Assembly (NCBI GenBank): GCA_001803815.1
Contig: MHEL01000057.1
Location: forward strand, 1-18,629
Length of the DNA stretch: 18,629 nt
Origin: Nitrospirae bacterium RBG_19FT_COMBO_42_15
GTDB lineage: Bacteria; Nitrospirota; CAKKRA01; 9FT-COMBO-42-15
Direction: 5' to 3'
This document shows, one piece after another, positions 6,811 to 15,059 of the stretch. Numbering within the stretch: the first letter of the stretch is position 1; the number at the start of each line of letters is the position of its first letter. The notes beneath the pieces were generated by a model. It was not told the DNA's origin and made no database searches. It worked only from the letters and a program-made list of their open reading frames with translations. The position numbers and the translations under genes are program-made.

Positions 6811-6830
6811 GGGCATGTGAAGCCATGCCC
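6811..6830 (-). promoter_or_regulatory. 7-bp G+C-rich hairpin after rpmJ
   Basis: Perfect arms gggcatg (6811-6817) and catgccc (6824-6830) surround a 6-nt loop. It begins 7 nt after the rpmJ stop codon and lies 2 nt from the next hairpin, so the two probably stack in tandem. The following sequence is TTTCAGG, not a long T-run, so termination is unlikely to be efficient. Confidence 0.55.
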
Positions 6831-6837
6831 CTGCTCA

Positions 6838-6951
6838 TCAACCCTGCCTCTGTTTATGACGAGGGTTTTCGCAAATAATTCTTACTACACCTTTTCTTTT
6901 AACTACTTTACATTTTACACAAATCGGTTTTACTGATGACCTTACCTTCAT
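6838..6951 (-). CDS. rpmJ: 50S ribosomal protein L36 (zinc-binding type)
   Basis: A 37-residue protein, [17 protein letters not shown] through [10 protein letters not shown]. It has the zinc ligands Cys11, Cys14, Cys27 and His32 of the classic L36 ribbon that binds 23S rRNA near the peptidyl transferase region. It follows infA by 11 nt, the usual infA-rpmJ-rpsM order. The start ATG (6949-6951) is unambiguous from the family N-terminus MKVRSSVK. It is short but certain from sequence. Confidence 0.97.
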   Translation of the reverse strand: MKVRSSVKPICVKCKVVKRKGVVRIICENPRHKQRQG

Positions 6952-6962
6952 ATTCTTATCCT

Positions 6963-7181
6963 CTATTTAAAGCGATATGTTATTCTTCCTCTTGTCAGGT
7001 CATAGGGTGACAACTCAACTGTCACCTTATCCCCTGGCAGAATCTTTATAAAATGCATCCTCATCTTGCCTGATATATGGGCAAGAACCTTGTGACCGTT
7101 CTCAAGCTCAACCCTGAACATTGCATTGGGAAGGTTTTCTATTATTGTGCCGCTAACCTCTATTGCCTCTTCTTTTGGCAT
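6963..7181 (-). CDS. infA: translation initiation factor IF-1
   Basis: IF-1 is a single OB-fold protein that occupies the 30S A site during initiation and supports IF2 and IF3. The product is 72 residues, the usual length. It reads [20 protein letters not shown], then [20 protein letters not shown], and ends in [16 protein letters not shown]. The ATG at 7181 has AGAGGT about 8 nt upstream. It lies 13 nt after map and 11 nt before rpmJ, the standard map-infA-rpmJ arrangement. Confidence 0.98.
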   Translation of the reverse strand: MPKEEAIEVSGTIIENLPNAMFRVELENGHKVLAHISGKMRMHFIKILPGDKVTVELSPYDLTRGRITYRFK

Positions 7182-7194
7182 TACATAATACCTC

Positions 7195-7944
7195 TTATAG
7201 CTTCGTCAATATCTCCGGCGCATTATCAGTTACCACTATTGTATGCTCAAAATGGGCTGAAAGGCTTCCATCCTTTGTTACTGCTGTCCAATTATCTCCT
7301 AAAATCTGTATCTCACATCGCCCCATATTTACCATCGGCTCTATTGCAAGGGTCATTCCGGTTTTTAGCCTGGGCCCCTGCCCTGCTCTGCCGAAATTTG
7401 GTATCTGAGGCTCTTCATGCAAAGACTGGCCGATCCCATGCCCGACAAAGTCTCTGACAACAGAATAGCCGTTTCCCTCAACGCAGGACTGGACTGCATT
7501 AGATATATCTGACAGCCTTCTGCCTGCAACTGCCATCTTTATGCCCTCATATAGGGCTGCCTCTGTAATCTTTAAGAGCCTGCTTGCCTCCGTGGAGATA
7601 TCCCCCACAGGCAGTGTAATTGCTGCATCGCCATAGAAACCGTCTATTACAGCGCCTATGTCGATGCTTATTATATCACCATTCTTTAACACAACCTTAT
7701 CTGACGGAATCCCGTGAACCACCTGATTATTTATTGAAGCACAGATAGTTGCCGGATAATCCCTGTAACCTTTAAATGCCGGCTTAGCGCCCTTTTTTCT
7801 TAAAAACTCTTCAGTAAATTCATCTAACTCTAAGGTTGTTGTTCCCGGCTTAACAAGATTCTTCAATCCCTCTAATACCTCAGCAACAATCCTCCCGGCA
7901 GATGCCATCTTAGCAATTTCTTGCTGAGACTTTAAAATAATCAT
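7195..7944 (-). CDS. map: type I methionine aminopeptidase
   Basis: Map removes the initiator methionine from nascent proteins whose second residue is small, after deformylation. The product is 249 residues, the short bacterial type I form without an N-terminal extension. The five metal-ligand residues are present: Asp95 (ISIDIG), Asp106 (FYGDAA), His169 (FVGHGIG), Glu202 (AIEPMV) and Glu233 (FEHTIVVT). The substrate-site His77 (VVHGIP) is also present. The ATG at 7944 follows secY by only 13 nt. In many bacteria adk lies between secY and map; here it is absent. Confidence 0.98.
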   Translation of the reverse strand: MIILKSQQEIAKMASAGRIVAEVLEGLKNLVKPGTTTLELDEFTEEFLRKKGAKPAFKGYRDYPATICASINNQVVHGIPSDKVVLKNGDIISIDIGAVIDGFYGDAAITLPVGDISTEASRLLKITEAALYEGIKMAVAGRRLSDISNAVQSCVEGNGYSVVRDFVGHGIGQSLHEEPQIPNFGRAGQGPRLKTGMTLAIEPMVNMGRCEIQILGDNWTAVTKDGSLSAHFEHTIVVTDNAPEILTKL

Positions 7945-7957
7945 CCCTTATCAGAAT

Positions 7958-9271
7958 TTAACCAATTCTGCCCTTTATCTTCCCCTTTTTCATAAATCCT
8001 TCATAGTGCCGTGTGATTAAATGAGACTCAATCTGCTGAACAGTGTCTAATCCAACACCAATAACAATCAACAGGGAGGTTCCGCCGAAATAAAAGGGAA
8101 CATTCAGATATAAAATAAGTATTTCAGGCAATACACATATAGCCGCAAGATACATTGCGCCGCCAAAGGTAATCTTTGTTAATATACTATATATATAGTC
8201 TGCGGTCCTCTGTCCCGGCCTTACCCCTGGTATAAATCCGCCGTATTTTTGCATATTATTTGCAAGGTCTACCGGATTTAGCACAACAGCGGTATAAAAA
8301 AAACAGAAGAATATTATCAGTATTGCATACAAAATAATATGTATAAAACCACCGGGGGCAAATTGTCTTGCTATGCTCTGAACCCACGGAATATCTATAA
8401 AACCGGCAATAGTTGCAGGAAACGCCAAAAGGGATGATGCAAATATTGGCGGTATAACACCTGCTGTATTAATCTTTAATGGTATATATGTGCTCTGTCC
8501 GCCATATACCTTCCTGCCGACAATCCTCTTTGCATACTGTACAGCTATCTTTCTTCTTCCACCCTCTAAGTAGACAATCGCAGCTATTACTATAAACATC
8601 ATCGCAAGGAGCACGGCAATAACCGCGGTCTTTATTTCACCTGTTTGCGATAGTCTGATAGTATTGGTGATTGCCGAAGGAAGCTGGGCAACAATACCTG
8701 CAAATATAATGAGTGATATGCCGTTCCCGATCCCTCTTTCTGTAATCTGCTCGCCGAGCCACATTATAAATGCGGTGCCTGCAGTTAATGTTATAATTGT
8801 CATTATTCTGAATGACCAGCCCGGGCTCTGAACGAATATTCCCTCGCTCATCCCTTCCAAACCGATTGCTATGCCCGTTGATTGAATAATGCTTATAACA
8901 ATCGTTCCATATCGTGTATATTGTATAATCTTTTTTCTTCCTGCTTCGCCCTCCTTTGCAAGCGCCTGCAGATGCGGCCATGCAACAGTAAGAAGCTGCA
9001 GGATAATAGATGCGCTTATATAGGGCATTATACCAAGGGCAAATATAGACAGCTTTGACAGGGCTCCGCCGGAAAACATGTCAAAGAAGCCCATTAGCGC
9101 CCCGCCCTTTTCAGTAAGAAAGCGGCCTAATGCCTCGTTATTTATACCGGGTGTTGGTATATGCGCGCCAACGCGGTAGACAGCAAGCATGGCGAGGGTA
9201 AAAAATAACCTTATTCTCAGTTCAGGAATCTTAAGAATATTCTGAAAGCTGGAAATCAATCTCTCAAGCAA
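7958..9271 (-). CDS. secY: protein translocase subunit SecY
   Basis: SecY is the channel subunit of the SecYEG translocon. The product is 437 residues with about ten hydrophobic helices (approximate spans 21-36, 74-97, 119-138, 154-173, 183-203, 214-235, 266-290, 308-330, 370-390, 395-412). The plug segment after helix 1 includes [20 protein letters not shown] (61-80). The cytosolic loops carry the ribosome/SecA-contact motifs [20 protein letters not shown] (about 245-264) and [11 protein letters not shown], whose Arg351 matches the essential E. coli Arg357. The start is TTG (9269-9271), one base after the rplO stop, with GAGG about 8 nt upstream. There is no adk between secY and map. Confidence 0.98.
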   Translation of the reverse strand: MLERLISSFQNILKIPELRIRLFFTLAMLAVYRVGAHIPTPGINNEALGRFLTEKGGALMGFFDMFSGGALSKLSIFALGIMPYISASIILQLLTVAWPHLQALAKEGEAGRKKIIQYTRYGTIVISIIQSTGIAIGLEGMSEGIFVQSPGWSFRIMTIITLTAGTAFIMWLGEQITERGIGNGISLIIFAGIVAQLPSAITNTIRLSQTGEIKTAVIAVLLAMMFIVIAAIVYLEGGRRKIAVQYAKRIVGRKVYGGQSTYIPLKINTAGVIPPIFASSLLAFPATIAGFIDIPWVQSIARQFAPGGFIHIILYAILIIFFCFFYTAVVLNPVDLANNMQKYGGFIPGVRPGQRTADYIYSILTKITFGGAMYLAAICVLPEILILYLNVPFYFGGTSLLIVIGVGLDTVQQIESHLITRHYEGFMKKGKIKGRIG

Positions 9272-9272
9272 T

Positions 9273-9713
9273 TTAGATTACCTCTGCCTTGCCACCAGCA
9301 GCCTCTATCTTCTTTAAGGCACTATTGCTAAACTTGTTGGCTTTGATTGTTAAAGGCCCTTTTAAATCTCCTTCCCCCAATATCTTTACTCCATCCTTTA
9401 ATTTTCTTATTACCCCTCTTTCCAAAAGCGCTTCAGGTGTAATAACATCACTTCCTTTAAATTCAGAGAGATCTTTAAGATTTAATATTGCGTATTCCTT
9501 CCTAAAGACATTTGTAAAACCCCTCTTAGGCATCCGTCTTTGAAAGGGCATCTGCCCCCCTTCAAAGCCAGGCCCCTTAGGCCCTCCTGCGCGGGCGTTC
9601 TGGCCCTTGTGCCCCTTGGTTGCAGTCTTGCCGTGCCCTGAACCAGGACCCCTGCCTATTCTCTTTTCCTTTTTCCTCGCACCTTTTGCAGGTGATAATT
9701 CATTTAATCTCAT
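9273..9713 (-). CDS. rplO: 50S ribosomal protein L15
   Basis: L15 is a late-assembling 50S protein with a long basic extension into 23S rRNA. The product is 146 residues. The Gly/Lys-rich N-terminal extension [20 protein letters not shown] (about 20-39) is followed by [17 protein letters not shown]. The C-terminal domain ends in [12 protein letters not shown]. The ATG at 9713 is 41 nt after rpmD; this gap is A+T-rich with no clear hairpin. The stop is followed after one base by the TTG of secY, implying tight coupling of the last spc ribosomal gene to the translocon gene. Confidence 0.98.
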   Translation of the reverse strand: MRLNELSPAKGARKKEKRIGRGPGSGHGKTATKGHKGQNARAGGPKGPGFEGGQMPFQRRMPKRGFTNVFRKEYAILNLKDLSEFKGSDVITPEALLERGVIRKLKDGVKILGEGDLKGPLTIKANKFSNSALKKIEAAGGKAEVI

Positions 9714-9754
9714 TTTATTTGCTCTTTTCTAAAATTATTAAGTAACGTGTCATT

Positions 9755-9937
9755 TTACTTCTCTTTTACATCCAGCAAATAAGATATCTTATTTACCATT
9801 CCTCTTATCTGAGGCGTATCTTTTAGCACAACTGTCTCGTTGGGTCTTTTTAGGCCCAGACCTTTGATTATTGATTTATGCTTCCCTATTTTGCCAATAG
9901 GGCTCTTTTTAAGCGTAACTGATAGTTCCTTTGCCAT
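9755..9937 (-). CDS. rpmD: 50S ribosomal protein L30
   Basis: A 60-residue L30, the short bacterial form. It reads ELSVTLKKSPIGKIGKHKSI, then GLGLKRPNETVVLKDTPQIR, and ends GMVNKISYLLDVKEK. It packs against 5S and 23S rRNA. The ATG at 9937 lies 15 nt after rpsE with GGAG about 8 nt upstream. Its place between rpsE and rplO is standard for the spc operon. Confidence 0.96.
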   Translation of the reverse strand: MAKELSVTLKKSPIGKIGKHKSIIKGLGLKRPNETVVLKDTPQIRGMVNKISYLLDVKEK

Positions 9938-9952
9938 TAATGACTCCGTGTT

Positions 9953-10474
9953 CTAAGCATTGTTTACATTAGCCTGCTTGCCTGCCTCAGGCTCTGTCCT
10001 GCGTCTCAGCTTTGCAATATCGTCTCCCTTTTTTATCTTAAGCAGTCCGTCAAGCGTTGCCCTGACAACATTATTTGGATTGCCGCTTCCAAGCGACTTG
10101 CTCAATATATTATGAATGCCGACCATCTCCATAATTGCACGTACAGGACCACCGGCAATAATGCCTGTTCCCGCTGATGCTGGCTTTAATAATACATCTG
10201 CTGCCCCGAAATGGCCTATTACCTCAAAGGGTATCGTGTTATTTTTCAACGGTACCTTCATAATATTCTTCTTCGCGCTCTCTACTGCCTTTCTTATTGC
10301 CTCAGGCACCTCTACTGCATTTCCCTTTCCTGTGCCAACATGACCCTGGCCGTCGCCGACAACAACAAGGGCGCTAAAGCTGAACCGCCTTCCGCCTTTT
10401 ACAACCTTTGCTACTCTATTAATAAATATTACCTTGTCTTTCAGATTCAGCTCTTCCACATTAATTCTTTCCAA
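9953..10474 (-). CDS. rpsE: 30S ribosomal protein S5
   Basis: S5 lies at the 30S mRNA entry region and affects decoding accuracy. The product is 173 residues. The N-terminal dsRBD-like domain has [20 protein letters not shown] followed by [20 protein letters not shown]. The C-terminal domain has [20 protein letters not shown] and [18 protein letters not shown]. The start is TTG (10472-10474), with the strong SD AGGAGG five bases upstream. A GTG five codons further in lacks that SD spacing. It is 13 nt after rplR. Confidence 0.98.
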   Translation of the reverse strand: MERINVEELNLKDKVIFINRVAKVVKGGRRFSFSALVVVGDGQGHVGTGKGNAVEVPEAIRKAVESAKKNIMKVPLKNNTIPFEVIGHFGAADVLLKPASAGTGIIAGGPVRAIMEMVGIHNILSKSLGSGNPNNVVRATLDGLLKIKKGDDIAKLRRRTEPEAGKQANVNNA

Positions 10475-10487
10475 ATCTTCCTCCTAT

Positions 10488-10856
10488 TTAGAATTGAAGC
10501 CCCTTTTCCCTTGCTGCCTCTGCTAATGCCTTAATCCTGCCGTGGTATATATATCCGCCCCTGTCAAAGACTACCTTCTTAATATCCTTGCCGAGCGCCT
10601 TTTCAGCTATCGCGGCGCCAACTGCCTTAGCAGCATTAATATCACCGGCAGTCTTAATCTTTCCCTTTACATCCTTATCCATTGTAGACGAGCTCACCAA
10701 TGTGGCGCCTGTATCATCATTAATTATCTGGGCATAAATATGCTTCAATGACTTTGAAACACAGAGCCTCGGCCTCCCGGATGTTCCAGAGACCTTTTTT
10801 CTTATCCTTATATGTCTCCTATTTCTTGATATTAGCTTTTTTTCTGTCGCAGACAA
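10488..10856 (-). CDS. rplR: 50S ribosomal protein L18
   Basis: L18 binds 5S rRNA and, with L5, docks it into the 50S subunit. The product is 122 residues. It has a basic N-terminus ([16 protein letters not shown]), the conserved [20 protein letters not shown] and the C-terminal [20 protein letters not shown]. The start is TTG (10854-10856), about 7 nt after AGAGGTG; no ATG or GTG lies near the expected N-terminus. By my reading it is the only large-subunit gene in the window that clearly lacks an ATG start. Confidence 0.97.
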   Translation of the reverse strand: MSATEKKLISRNRRHIRIRKKVSGTSGRPRLCVSKSLKHIYAQIINDDTGATLVSSSTMDKDVKGKIKTAGDINAAKAVGAAIAEKALGKDIKKVVFDRGGYIYHGRIKALAEAAREKGLQF

Positions 10857-10883
10857 TTCCTCACACCTCTTTAAAAAATTGCT

Positions 10884-11426
10884 CTATTTGCCTTTACCTG
10901 TCTTACCCTCTTTGCGTCTTATATGCTCATCAGCATATTTTATTCCCTTGCCCTTATAAGGCTCAGGCTTCTTCAGGCTGCGTATATTTGCAGCGGTCTG
11001 GCCTACTAAATATTTATCTATGCCCTTTATTGTAATATTTGTCTGCTTATCAACTACCGCCTCTATCCCATTTGGCAGTTCAAAATTCACAGGATGGGAA
11101 AATCCAAGCGTCATAACAAGCTGCCTTCCCTGCACCTGCGCCCTGTAACCAACACCGTTGATCTCAAGGGACTTTTCATAGCCTTTGGTTACGCCTGTTA
11201 CCATGTTTGCAATAATGCTCCTTGTAAGGCCGTGAAGCGCCCTGTCAAATTTATCATCAGATGACCTTGTAACAAGAATATCGCCTTTATCAACTTTAAC
11301 GCCTATCTTGGGGTGAAAATTCTGTTTTAATTCCCCCTTTGGTCCTTTTATAAAAACGCTGTTTTTTTCTACCTTAACATCTATCCCTGAAGGAACAGGT
11401 ATCGGTTTTCTACCTATTCTTGACAT
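10884..11426 (-). CDS. rplF: 50S ribosomal protein L6
   Basis: L6 lies near the sarcin-ricin loop and the GTPase-associated centre. The product is 180 residues with the duplicated L6 fold. It starts SRIGRKPIPVPSGIDV. The first repeat includes KGPKGELKQNF, and the second ends in VGQTAANIRSLKKPEPYKGK followed by GIKYADEHIRRKEGKTGKGK. The ATG at 11426 has AGAGGTG about 5 nt upstream. An 87-nt gap separates it from rpsH, the longest gap inside the spc block. Confidence 0.98.
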   Translation of the reverse strand: MSRIGRKPIPVPSGIDVKVEKNSVFIKGPKGELKQNFHPKIGVKVDKGDILVTRSSDDKFDRALHGLTRSIIANMVTGVTKGYEKSLEINGVGYRAQVQGRQLVMTLGFSHPVNFELPNGIEAVVDKQTNITIKGIDKYLVGQTAANIRSLKKPEPYKGKGIKYADEHIRRKEGKTGKGK

Positions 11427-11513
11427 ATTGCACCTCTGTAATTAACGCTCACATTAAAAACCTCAAAAAATACGGCAAAGTAAAAAGCTCCGGATGCAAG
11501 ATCTACAGTCATC
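11427..11513 (-). other. 87-nt rpsH-rplF intercistronic gap
   Basis: No reading frame of note and no inverted repeat of 6 bp or more with a short loop was found by eye. The A+T-rich stretch includes a 16-nt segment (11482-11497) that recurs with one mismatch after rpsJ at 18211-18226. Apart from the rplF SD near its end, its function is not apparent. Confidence 0.4.
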
Positions 11514-11909
11514 TTACCAGACATAGCAGAGCACCTCGCCCCCAACCTTCTCTTTCTTTGATTTCTTATCTGTTAAAATCCCCCTTGGCGTTGAGATGAC
11601 CGCTATACCAAAACCGCCTCTCACGCGGGGTATTCTGTCAAGGCCGCAGTATACCCTTCTGCCAGGTCTGCTAACCCTGCTTATTCCTGTAAGAACCTGC
11701 CTTTCATCCTGTAAATATTTAAGATATACCCTTATTATGCCCTGCCTTCTATCTTTTAGAAATTTGTAGTTTTTAATAAAACCCTCTTCCTTTAATACCT
11801 TTACTATCTCTGCCTTTATCTTGGAGGAGGGGATGTCTACCTTCTCAAATTTCATCATATTGGCATTTCTTATCCTTGTCAACATATCTGCAATTGGATC
11901 TGTCATCAT
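11514..11909 (-). CDS. rpsH: 30S ribosomal protein S8
   Basis: S8 binds the central domain of 16S rRNA; in E. coli it also represses the spc operon by binding the rplE (L5) start region. The product is 131 residues. It reads [15 protein letters not shown] at the start and ends with [20 protein letters not shown] then EVLCYVW. The [18 protein letters not shown] segment is the usual RNA-binding signature. Two tandem ATGs (11909 and 11906) could each start it. It lies 28 nt after rpsN. Confidence 0.98.
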   Translation of the reverse strand: MMTDPIADMLTRIRNANMMKFEKVDIPSSKIKAEIVKVLKEEGFIKNYKFLKDRRQGIIRVYLKYLQDERQVLTGISRVSRPGRRVYCGLDRIPRVRGGFGIAVISTPRGILTDKKSKKEKVGGEVLCYVW

Positions 11910-11937
11910 AGATTAATTCTCCGGATTCTTCTTTTTT

Positions 11938-12123
11938 TTACCAGCTTGACTTAATTACCCCTGGTATCTCACCCTTTAATGCAAGATTCCTAAAACATAT
12001 CCTGCACATATCAAACTTTCTAAGATAGCCTCTTGGCCTGCCGCACAAAGGGCAGCGGTTGTATTTTCTAACGCTGAACTTCGGTTCTCTTTTTGCTTTT
12101 GCTATTAAACTTTTTTTTGCCAC
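11938..12123 (-). CDS. rpsN: 30S ribosomal protein S14, type Z (zinc-binding)
   Basis: A short, 61-residue S14 with four zinc-ligand cysteines, Cys24, 27, 40 and 43, in [10 protein letters not shown] and [10 protein letters not shown]. This is the ancestral zinc-binding type, in contrast to the longer cysteine-free S14 of enterobacteria. It sits in the 30S head, close to S3 and S10. The start is GTG (12121-12123), with AAAGGA about 8 nt upstream. It is 19 nt after rplE and 28 nt before rpsH. Confidence 0.98.
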   Translation of the reverse strand: MAKKSLIAKAKREPKFSVRKYNRCPLCGRPRGYLRKFDMCRICFRNLALKGEIPGVIKSSW

Positions 12124-12142
12124 TTTTACAATCCTTTCAGAA

Positions 12143-12685
12143 TCAGTTTCTAAACGGCATGCCTAACAGATTCAACAGTTTTTTGCCTTCTTCATTTGTC
12201 TTTGCTGTTGTTACAATCACAATATCCATGCCGTGAACTGCTGTGATTTCATCGTATTTAATCTCAGGGAACATCAACTGCTCTTTAACACCGAGCGTAT
12301 AATTTCCCCTCCCGTCAAAACTCTTTCCTGAGACGCCTTTAAAATCCCTTATCCTTGGAAGGGCAAAGCTTATAAGCCTGTCAAGAAACTCATACATCAT
12401 GCTGCCTCTGAGAGTTACCATGCACCCAATCGGCATACCCTCCCTGAGTTTAAAGGTGGCAATAGATTTCTTTGCCTTTGTTATAACAGGCTTCTGTCCT
12501 GTTATTGCTGCAAGCTCTTTCACTGCGGCCTCAAGAAGCTTCATATTAGAAATGGCTTCACCCATTCCAACATTTAACACAATCTTCTCAACCTTTGGCG
12601 CCTGCATTATGTTCTTATATTTGAATTCATTCATCAATGCAGGTAAAACCTCTTTTTTATATTTTTCCTTTAATCTTACCGGCAT
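12143..12685 (-). CDS. rplE: 50S ribosomal protein L5
   Basis: L5 binds 5S rRNA and contacts the 30S head through an intersubunit bridge. The product is 180 residues. It starts [20 protein letters not shown]. It then carries [11 protein letters not shown], the [20 protein letters not shown] block and, near the end, [19 protein letters not shown]. An in-frame TTG at 12697 overlaps the rplX stop and abuts the SD with no spacer. I chose the ATG at 12685, four bases after rplX, which gives the family's usual N-terminus. Its GAGGTGA lies about 12 nt upstream, rather far, so coupling to rplX probably helps. Confidence 0.97.
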   Translation of the reverse strand: MPVRLKEKYKKEVLPALMNEFKYKNIMQAPKVEKIVLNVGMGEAISNMKLLEAAVKELAAITGQKPVITKAKKSIATFKLREGMPIGCMVTLRGSMMYEFLDRLISFALPRIRDFKGVSGKSFDGRGNYTLGVKEQLMFPEIKYDEITAVHGMDIVIVTTAKTNEEGKKLLNLLGMPFRN

Positions 12686-12689
12686 AATA

Positions 12690-13016
12690 TTAATCAATCA
12701 CCTCACCGCATTTTTTACATGCACGCATTTTGTCTCCGCCTTCCAGTATCTTATAACCTACTCTTGTCGGCTTGCTGCACTTTGGGCAGACAAGCATTAC
12801 ATTTGATATATGTATAGATGCCTCTTTCTCAATAATCCCGCCCTGCTGCTGCTGCTGTGTCGGCTTTGTATGCCTCTTTATGAGATTGAGCTTTTCAATC
12901 AAAAGGCGGTTTTTTACCGGGAAAACCATAAAGACCTTTCCCTCTTTGTCAAGCTCTTTTCCGGCTATAACCTTTACCCTGTCGCCTTTTTTTATTTTTA
13001 TTTTGTTTAAAACCAT
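12690..13016 (-). CDS. rplX: 50S ribosomal protein L24 with zinc-ribbon motif and polyglutamine run
   Basis: L24 starts 50S assembly at the 5' end of 23S rRNA. The product is 108 residues. A KOW motif ([20 protein letters not shown], about 7-26) is followed by a loop containing five consecutive Gln (about 54-58), encoded by five identical CAG codons. The C-terminus has two CxxC pairs (Cys77/80 in CPKC and Cys100/103 in CKKC) that should bind zinc. I chose the ATG at 13016, about 5 nt after GAGGG. The TTG at 13028 lies one base from AGGAG and is unlikely to be used. It is 27 nt after rplN. Confidence 0.97.
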   Translation of the reverse strand: MVLNKIKIKKGDRVKVIAGKELDKEGKVFMVFPVKNRLLIEKLNLIKRHTKPTQQQQQGGIIEKEASIHISNVMLVCPKCSKPTRVGYKILEGGDKMRACKKCGEVID

Positions 13017-13043
13017 ATCTTCCCTCAATCTCCTGTATTATAT

Positions 13044-13412
13044 CTACAACACCTCTGGCGCAAGGGATATAATCTTCATAAAATTCTTCTTTCTCAATTC
13101 CCTTGCTACAGGTCCGAATATCCTTGTGCCAACAGGCTCGCCTTCCTGATTAATCAGCACTGCTGCATTCCTGTCAAATTTTATATAAGAGCCGTCGTCC
13201 CTTTTCATGCCCTTTTTTGAACGGACAATAACAGCCCTTGCAACCTGACCTTTTTTAACAGTGCCTTCAGGGATTGCCTCTTTAACGCTGACCATAATAA
13301 TATCGCCTATATTTGCATAACGTCTCCTCGTGCCGCCGGAGACATGTATGCACATAACCTTTTTTGCGCCTGAATTATCCGCAACATCAAGCATTGAACG
13401 CATCTGTATCAT
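13044..13412 (-). CDS. rplN: 50S ribosomal protein L14
   Basis: L14 forms intersubunit bridges with helix 44 and is the docking site for the silencing factor RsfS. The product is 122 residues, the invariant bacterial length. It starts [20 protein letters not shown] and contains [15 protein letters not shown], then [20 protein letters not shown]. It ends [20 protein letters not shown]. The ATG at 13412 lies 10 nt after rpsQ, with AGGTGT about 7 nt upstream. Confidence 0.98.
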   Translation of the reverse strand: MIQMRSMLDVADNSGAKKVMCIHVSGGTRRRYANIGDIIMVSVKEAIPEGTVKKGQVARAVIVRSKKGMKRDDGSYIKFDRNAAVLINQEGEPVGTRIFGPVARELRKKNFMKIISLAPEVL

Positions 13413-13422
13413 CTTATAACAC

Positions 13423-13707
13423 CTACACCTTTTCCTTTGCCTGCTCTAATATCTCTACGACCTTCCATCTCTTGAGCTTGCTCAGCGGCCGTGTTTCAAT
13501 TACCTTTACCTTATCACCGATATTGCACTTATTGTCCTTGTCATCTGCCATCAATTTTGTAACTCTTTTGACAACCTTTTTATATTCCGGATGCTGGACA
13601 AGCCTTTTTACAACAACCACAACGGTCTTATCCATCTTATTGCTGACAACCTCGCCTATAAATTCTTTTTTGTTTTTAGTGCCGCTCACTGTCTCTTTCT
13701 TATCCAT
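13423..13707 (-). CDS. rpsQ: 30S ribosomal protein S17
   Basis: S17 is a primary 16S-binding protein with an OB fold. From the ATG at 13707 the product is 94 residues, with a slightly long Lys-rich N-terminus before the core [20 protein letters not shown]. The C-terminal part includes [24 protein letters not shown] at 13728 would add seven residues. I rejected it because it lies inside a hairpin and lacks an SD. The ATG has AGGGG (13713-13717) five bases upstream. The gap after rpmC is 49 nt. Confidence 0.95.
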   Translation of the reverse strand: MDKKETVSGTKNKKEFIGEVVSNKMDKTVVVVVKRLVQHPEYKKVVKRVTKLMADDKDNKCNIGDKVKVIETRPLSKLKRWKVVEILEQAKEKV

Positions 13708-13719
13708 TTTATCCCCTGT

Positions 13720-13738
13720 AACAGGCAAGACGCCTGTT
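13720..13738 (-). promoter_or_regulatory. 7-bp hairpin just upstream of the rpsQ SD
   Basis: Perfect arms aacaggc (13720-13726) and gcctgtt (13732-13738) enclose a 5-nt loop. On the transcript the hairpin ends two bases before the AGGGG of rpsQ. It is preceded, not followed, by a short A/T-rich run, so it is not a terminator. Confidence 0.55.
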
Positions 13739-13756
13739 TTATTAACAAGAAATCAA

Positions 13757-13960
13757 TTAAACCGCCTTAGGGCCAGCTTCCTTCTCCTTCATAATAGTCT
13801 TAATCCTTGCAATCTCTCTTCTCACCTGTGTAAATCTTGAAGGAGTCTCAACCCTTCCTGCTGCAAGCTGAAATTTAAGATTAAAATATTCTTTCCTGAG
13901 CTCTTTTTCCTTGTTTGACAGCTCTTCAATTGTCAGGTCTCTTATCTCTTTTACTTTCAT
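13757..13960 (-). CDS. rpmC: 50S ribosomal protein L29
   Basis: L29 lies at the polypeptide exit, beside L23, where SRP and trigger factor dock. The 67-residue product is a two-helix hairpin. It has [20 protein letters not shown], then [12 protein letters not shown] and [18 protein letters not shown]. Its ATG overlaps the rplP stop in the ATGA arrangement (4-nt overlap), a sign of translational coupling. Confidence 0.97.
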   Translation of the reverse strand: MKVKEIRDLTIEELSNKEKELRKEYFNLKFQLAAGRVETPSRFTQVRREIARIKTIMKEKEAGPKAV

Positions 13961-14376
13961 CCAACCACTCCGGTTCTTGCAATAAACTTAGTAGATATAG
14001 GCAGCTTGTGTGATGCAAGCCTGAAGGCCGCCTTTGCTATATCTTCGGTCACGCCATCCATCTCATATATAATCCTACCAGGCTTTACAACCGCCACCCA
14101 ATACTCAGGAGAACCCTTTCCTTTGCCCATACGGGTTTCAGCAGGCTTTTTAGTTATAGGCTTATCCGGAAATATCCTTATCCATATCTTGCCGCCCCTT
14201 TTTACATGCCTGGTCATCGCAATCCTTGCAGCCTCTATCTGTCTGCTTGATATCCAGCCGGGCTCCATTGCCTTTAGGCCAAACTCGCCAAAACTGAGAT
14301 CTGAGCCCCTGTAGGCCTTTCCAGTCATGCGGCCCTTCATCATCTTTCTGAATTTTACCTTTTTAGGACTAAGCAT
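13957..14376 (-). CDS. rplP: 50S ribosomal protein L16
   Basis: L16 contacts the A-site tRNA elbow and organises the tRNA-binding face of the 50S subunit. The product is 139 residues. It starts [20 protein letters not shown] and contains [20 protein letters not shown], then [20 protein letters not shown] and [20 protein letters not shown]. The Arg within KIWIRIFPD aligns with the residue hydroxylated in E. coli L16. The ATG at 14376 lies one base after the rpsC stop, with AGGAAAGG upstream inside rpsC. Confidence 0.98.
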   Translation of the reverse strand: MLSPKKVKFRKMMKGRMTGKAYRGSDLSFGEFGLKAMEPGWISSRQIEAARIAMTRHVKRGGKIWIRIFPDKPITKKPAETRMGKGKGSPEYWVAVVKPGRIIYEMDGVTEDIAKAAFRLASHKLPISTKFIARTGVVG

Positions 14377-14377
14377 A

Positions 14378-15046
14378 CTAAACCTTTCCTATCTGTACCC
14401 TTTTTTCTGGTTCACTCGCGCCTAAAATCACATCGCCTTTATAAATCCAGACCTTGATCCCTATCTGGCCGTAGGTCGTCTTTGCCTCTGTAAAGCCATA
14501 ATCAATATCAGCCCTCAACGTGTGCAGCGGGACCCTGCCCTCTCTGTACCACTCTCTTCTTGCGATCTCGGAGCCTGCGAGCCTGCCGGCACATGCGATC
14601 TTAATACCGAGCGCGCCAAATCTTAAAGCTGAAAGAACGCTCTTTTTCATCGCCCTTCTGTATGCAACCCTTTTTTCAAGCTGCATTGCAATATTCTCAG
14701 CCACAAGCTGCGCATCAAGCTCGGACTTTTTAATCTCTTTGATGTTTATAAATATCTGTTTTTTAGTAAGGGATTCTATCTCTTTTTTTAGCTTATCTAC
14801 CTCAGCGCCCTTTCTGCCGATTATAATGCCGGGCCTTGCTGTGTATATATTTATCCTCGCCCTGTCCGCAGACCTTTCTATCTCTATCTTTGACACGCCG
14901 GCATGGAAGAGTTTGCTCTTAACTATCTTTCTTACCTTCAAATCTTCATGCAGAAGCTGTGCGTAGTTCTTTTTGGAAAACCATCTTGAATCCCAGTCTT
15001 TTATATATCCAAGTCTAAAACCAATAGGATGAACCTTCTGTCCCAC
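14378..15046 (-). CDS. rpsC: 30S ribosomal protein S3
   Basis: S3 lines the mRNA entry tunnel and, with S4 and S5, takes part in helicase activity. The product is 222 residues. It starts [20 protein letters not shown]. The type II KH domain carries GRKG at 77-80 in [20 protein letters not shown]. The C-terminal domain has [20 protein letters not shown] followed by [11 protein letters not shown]. The start is GTG (15044-15046) with the strong SD AAGGAGG (15052-15058). Directly upstream of that SD is a 9-bp hairpin. It follows rplV after 40 nt. Confidence 0.98.
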   Translation of the reverse strand: MGQKVHPIGFRLGYIKDWDSRWFSKKNYAQLLHEDLKVRKIVKSKLFHAGVSKIEIERSADRARINIYTARPGIIIGRKGAEVDKLKKEIESLTKKQIFINIKEIKKSELDAQLVAENIAMQLEKRVAYRRAMKKSVLSALRFGALGIKIACAGRLAGSEIARREWYREGRVPLHTLRADIDYGFTEAKTTYGQIGIKVWIYKGDVILGASEPEKRVQIGKV

Positions 15047-15059
15047 TCTCTCCTCCTTG

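Noticed and set aside
8637..8981. 114-codon minus-strand frame inside secY
   Set aside because: It lies in another frame within the certain secY gene; its Asn/His/Arg-rich product has no family features.
12399..12806. 135-codon plus-strand open frame
   Set aside because: Antisense to rplE and rplX with no SD or recognisable motif.
13364..13840. 158-codon plus-strand open frame
   Set aside because: It runs antisense across rplN, rpsQ and rpmC, all certain genes, and its Ser/Leu/Thr-rich product looks like a shadow translation.
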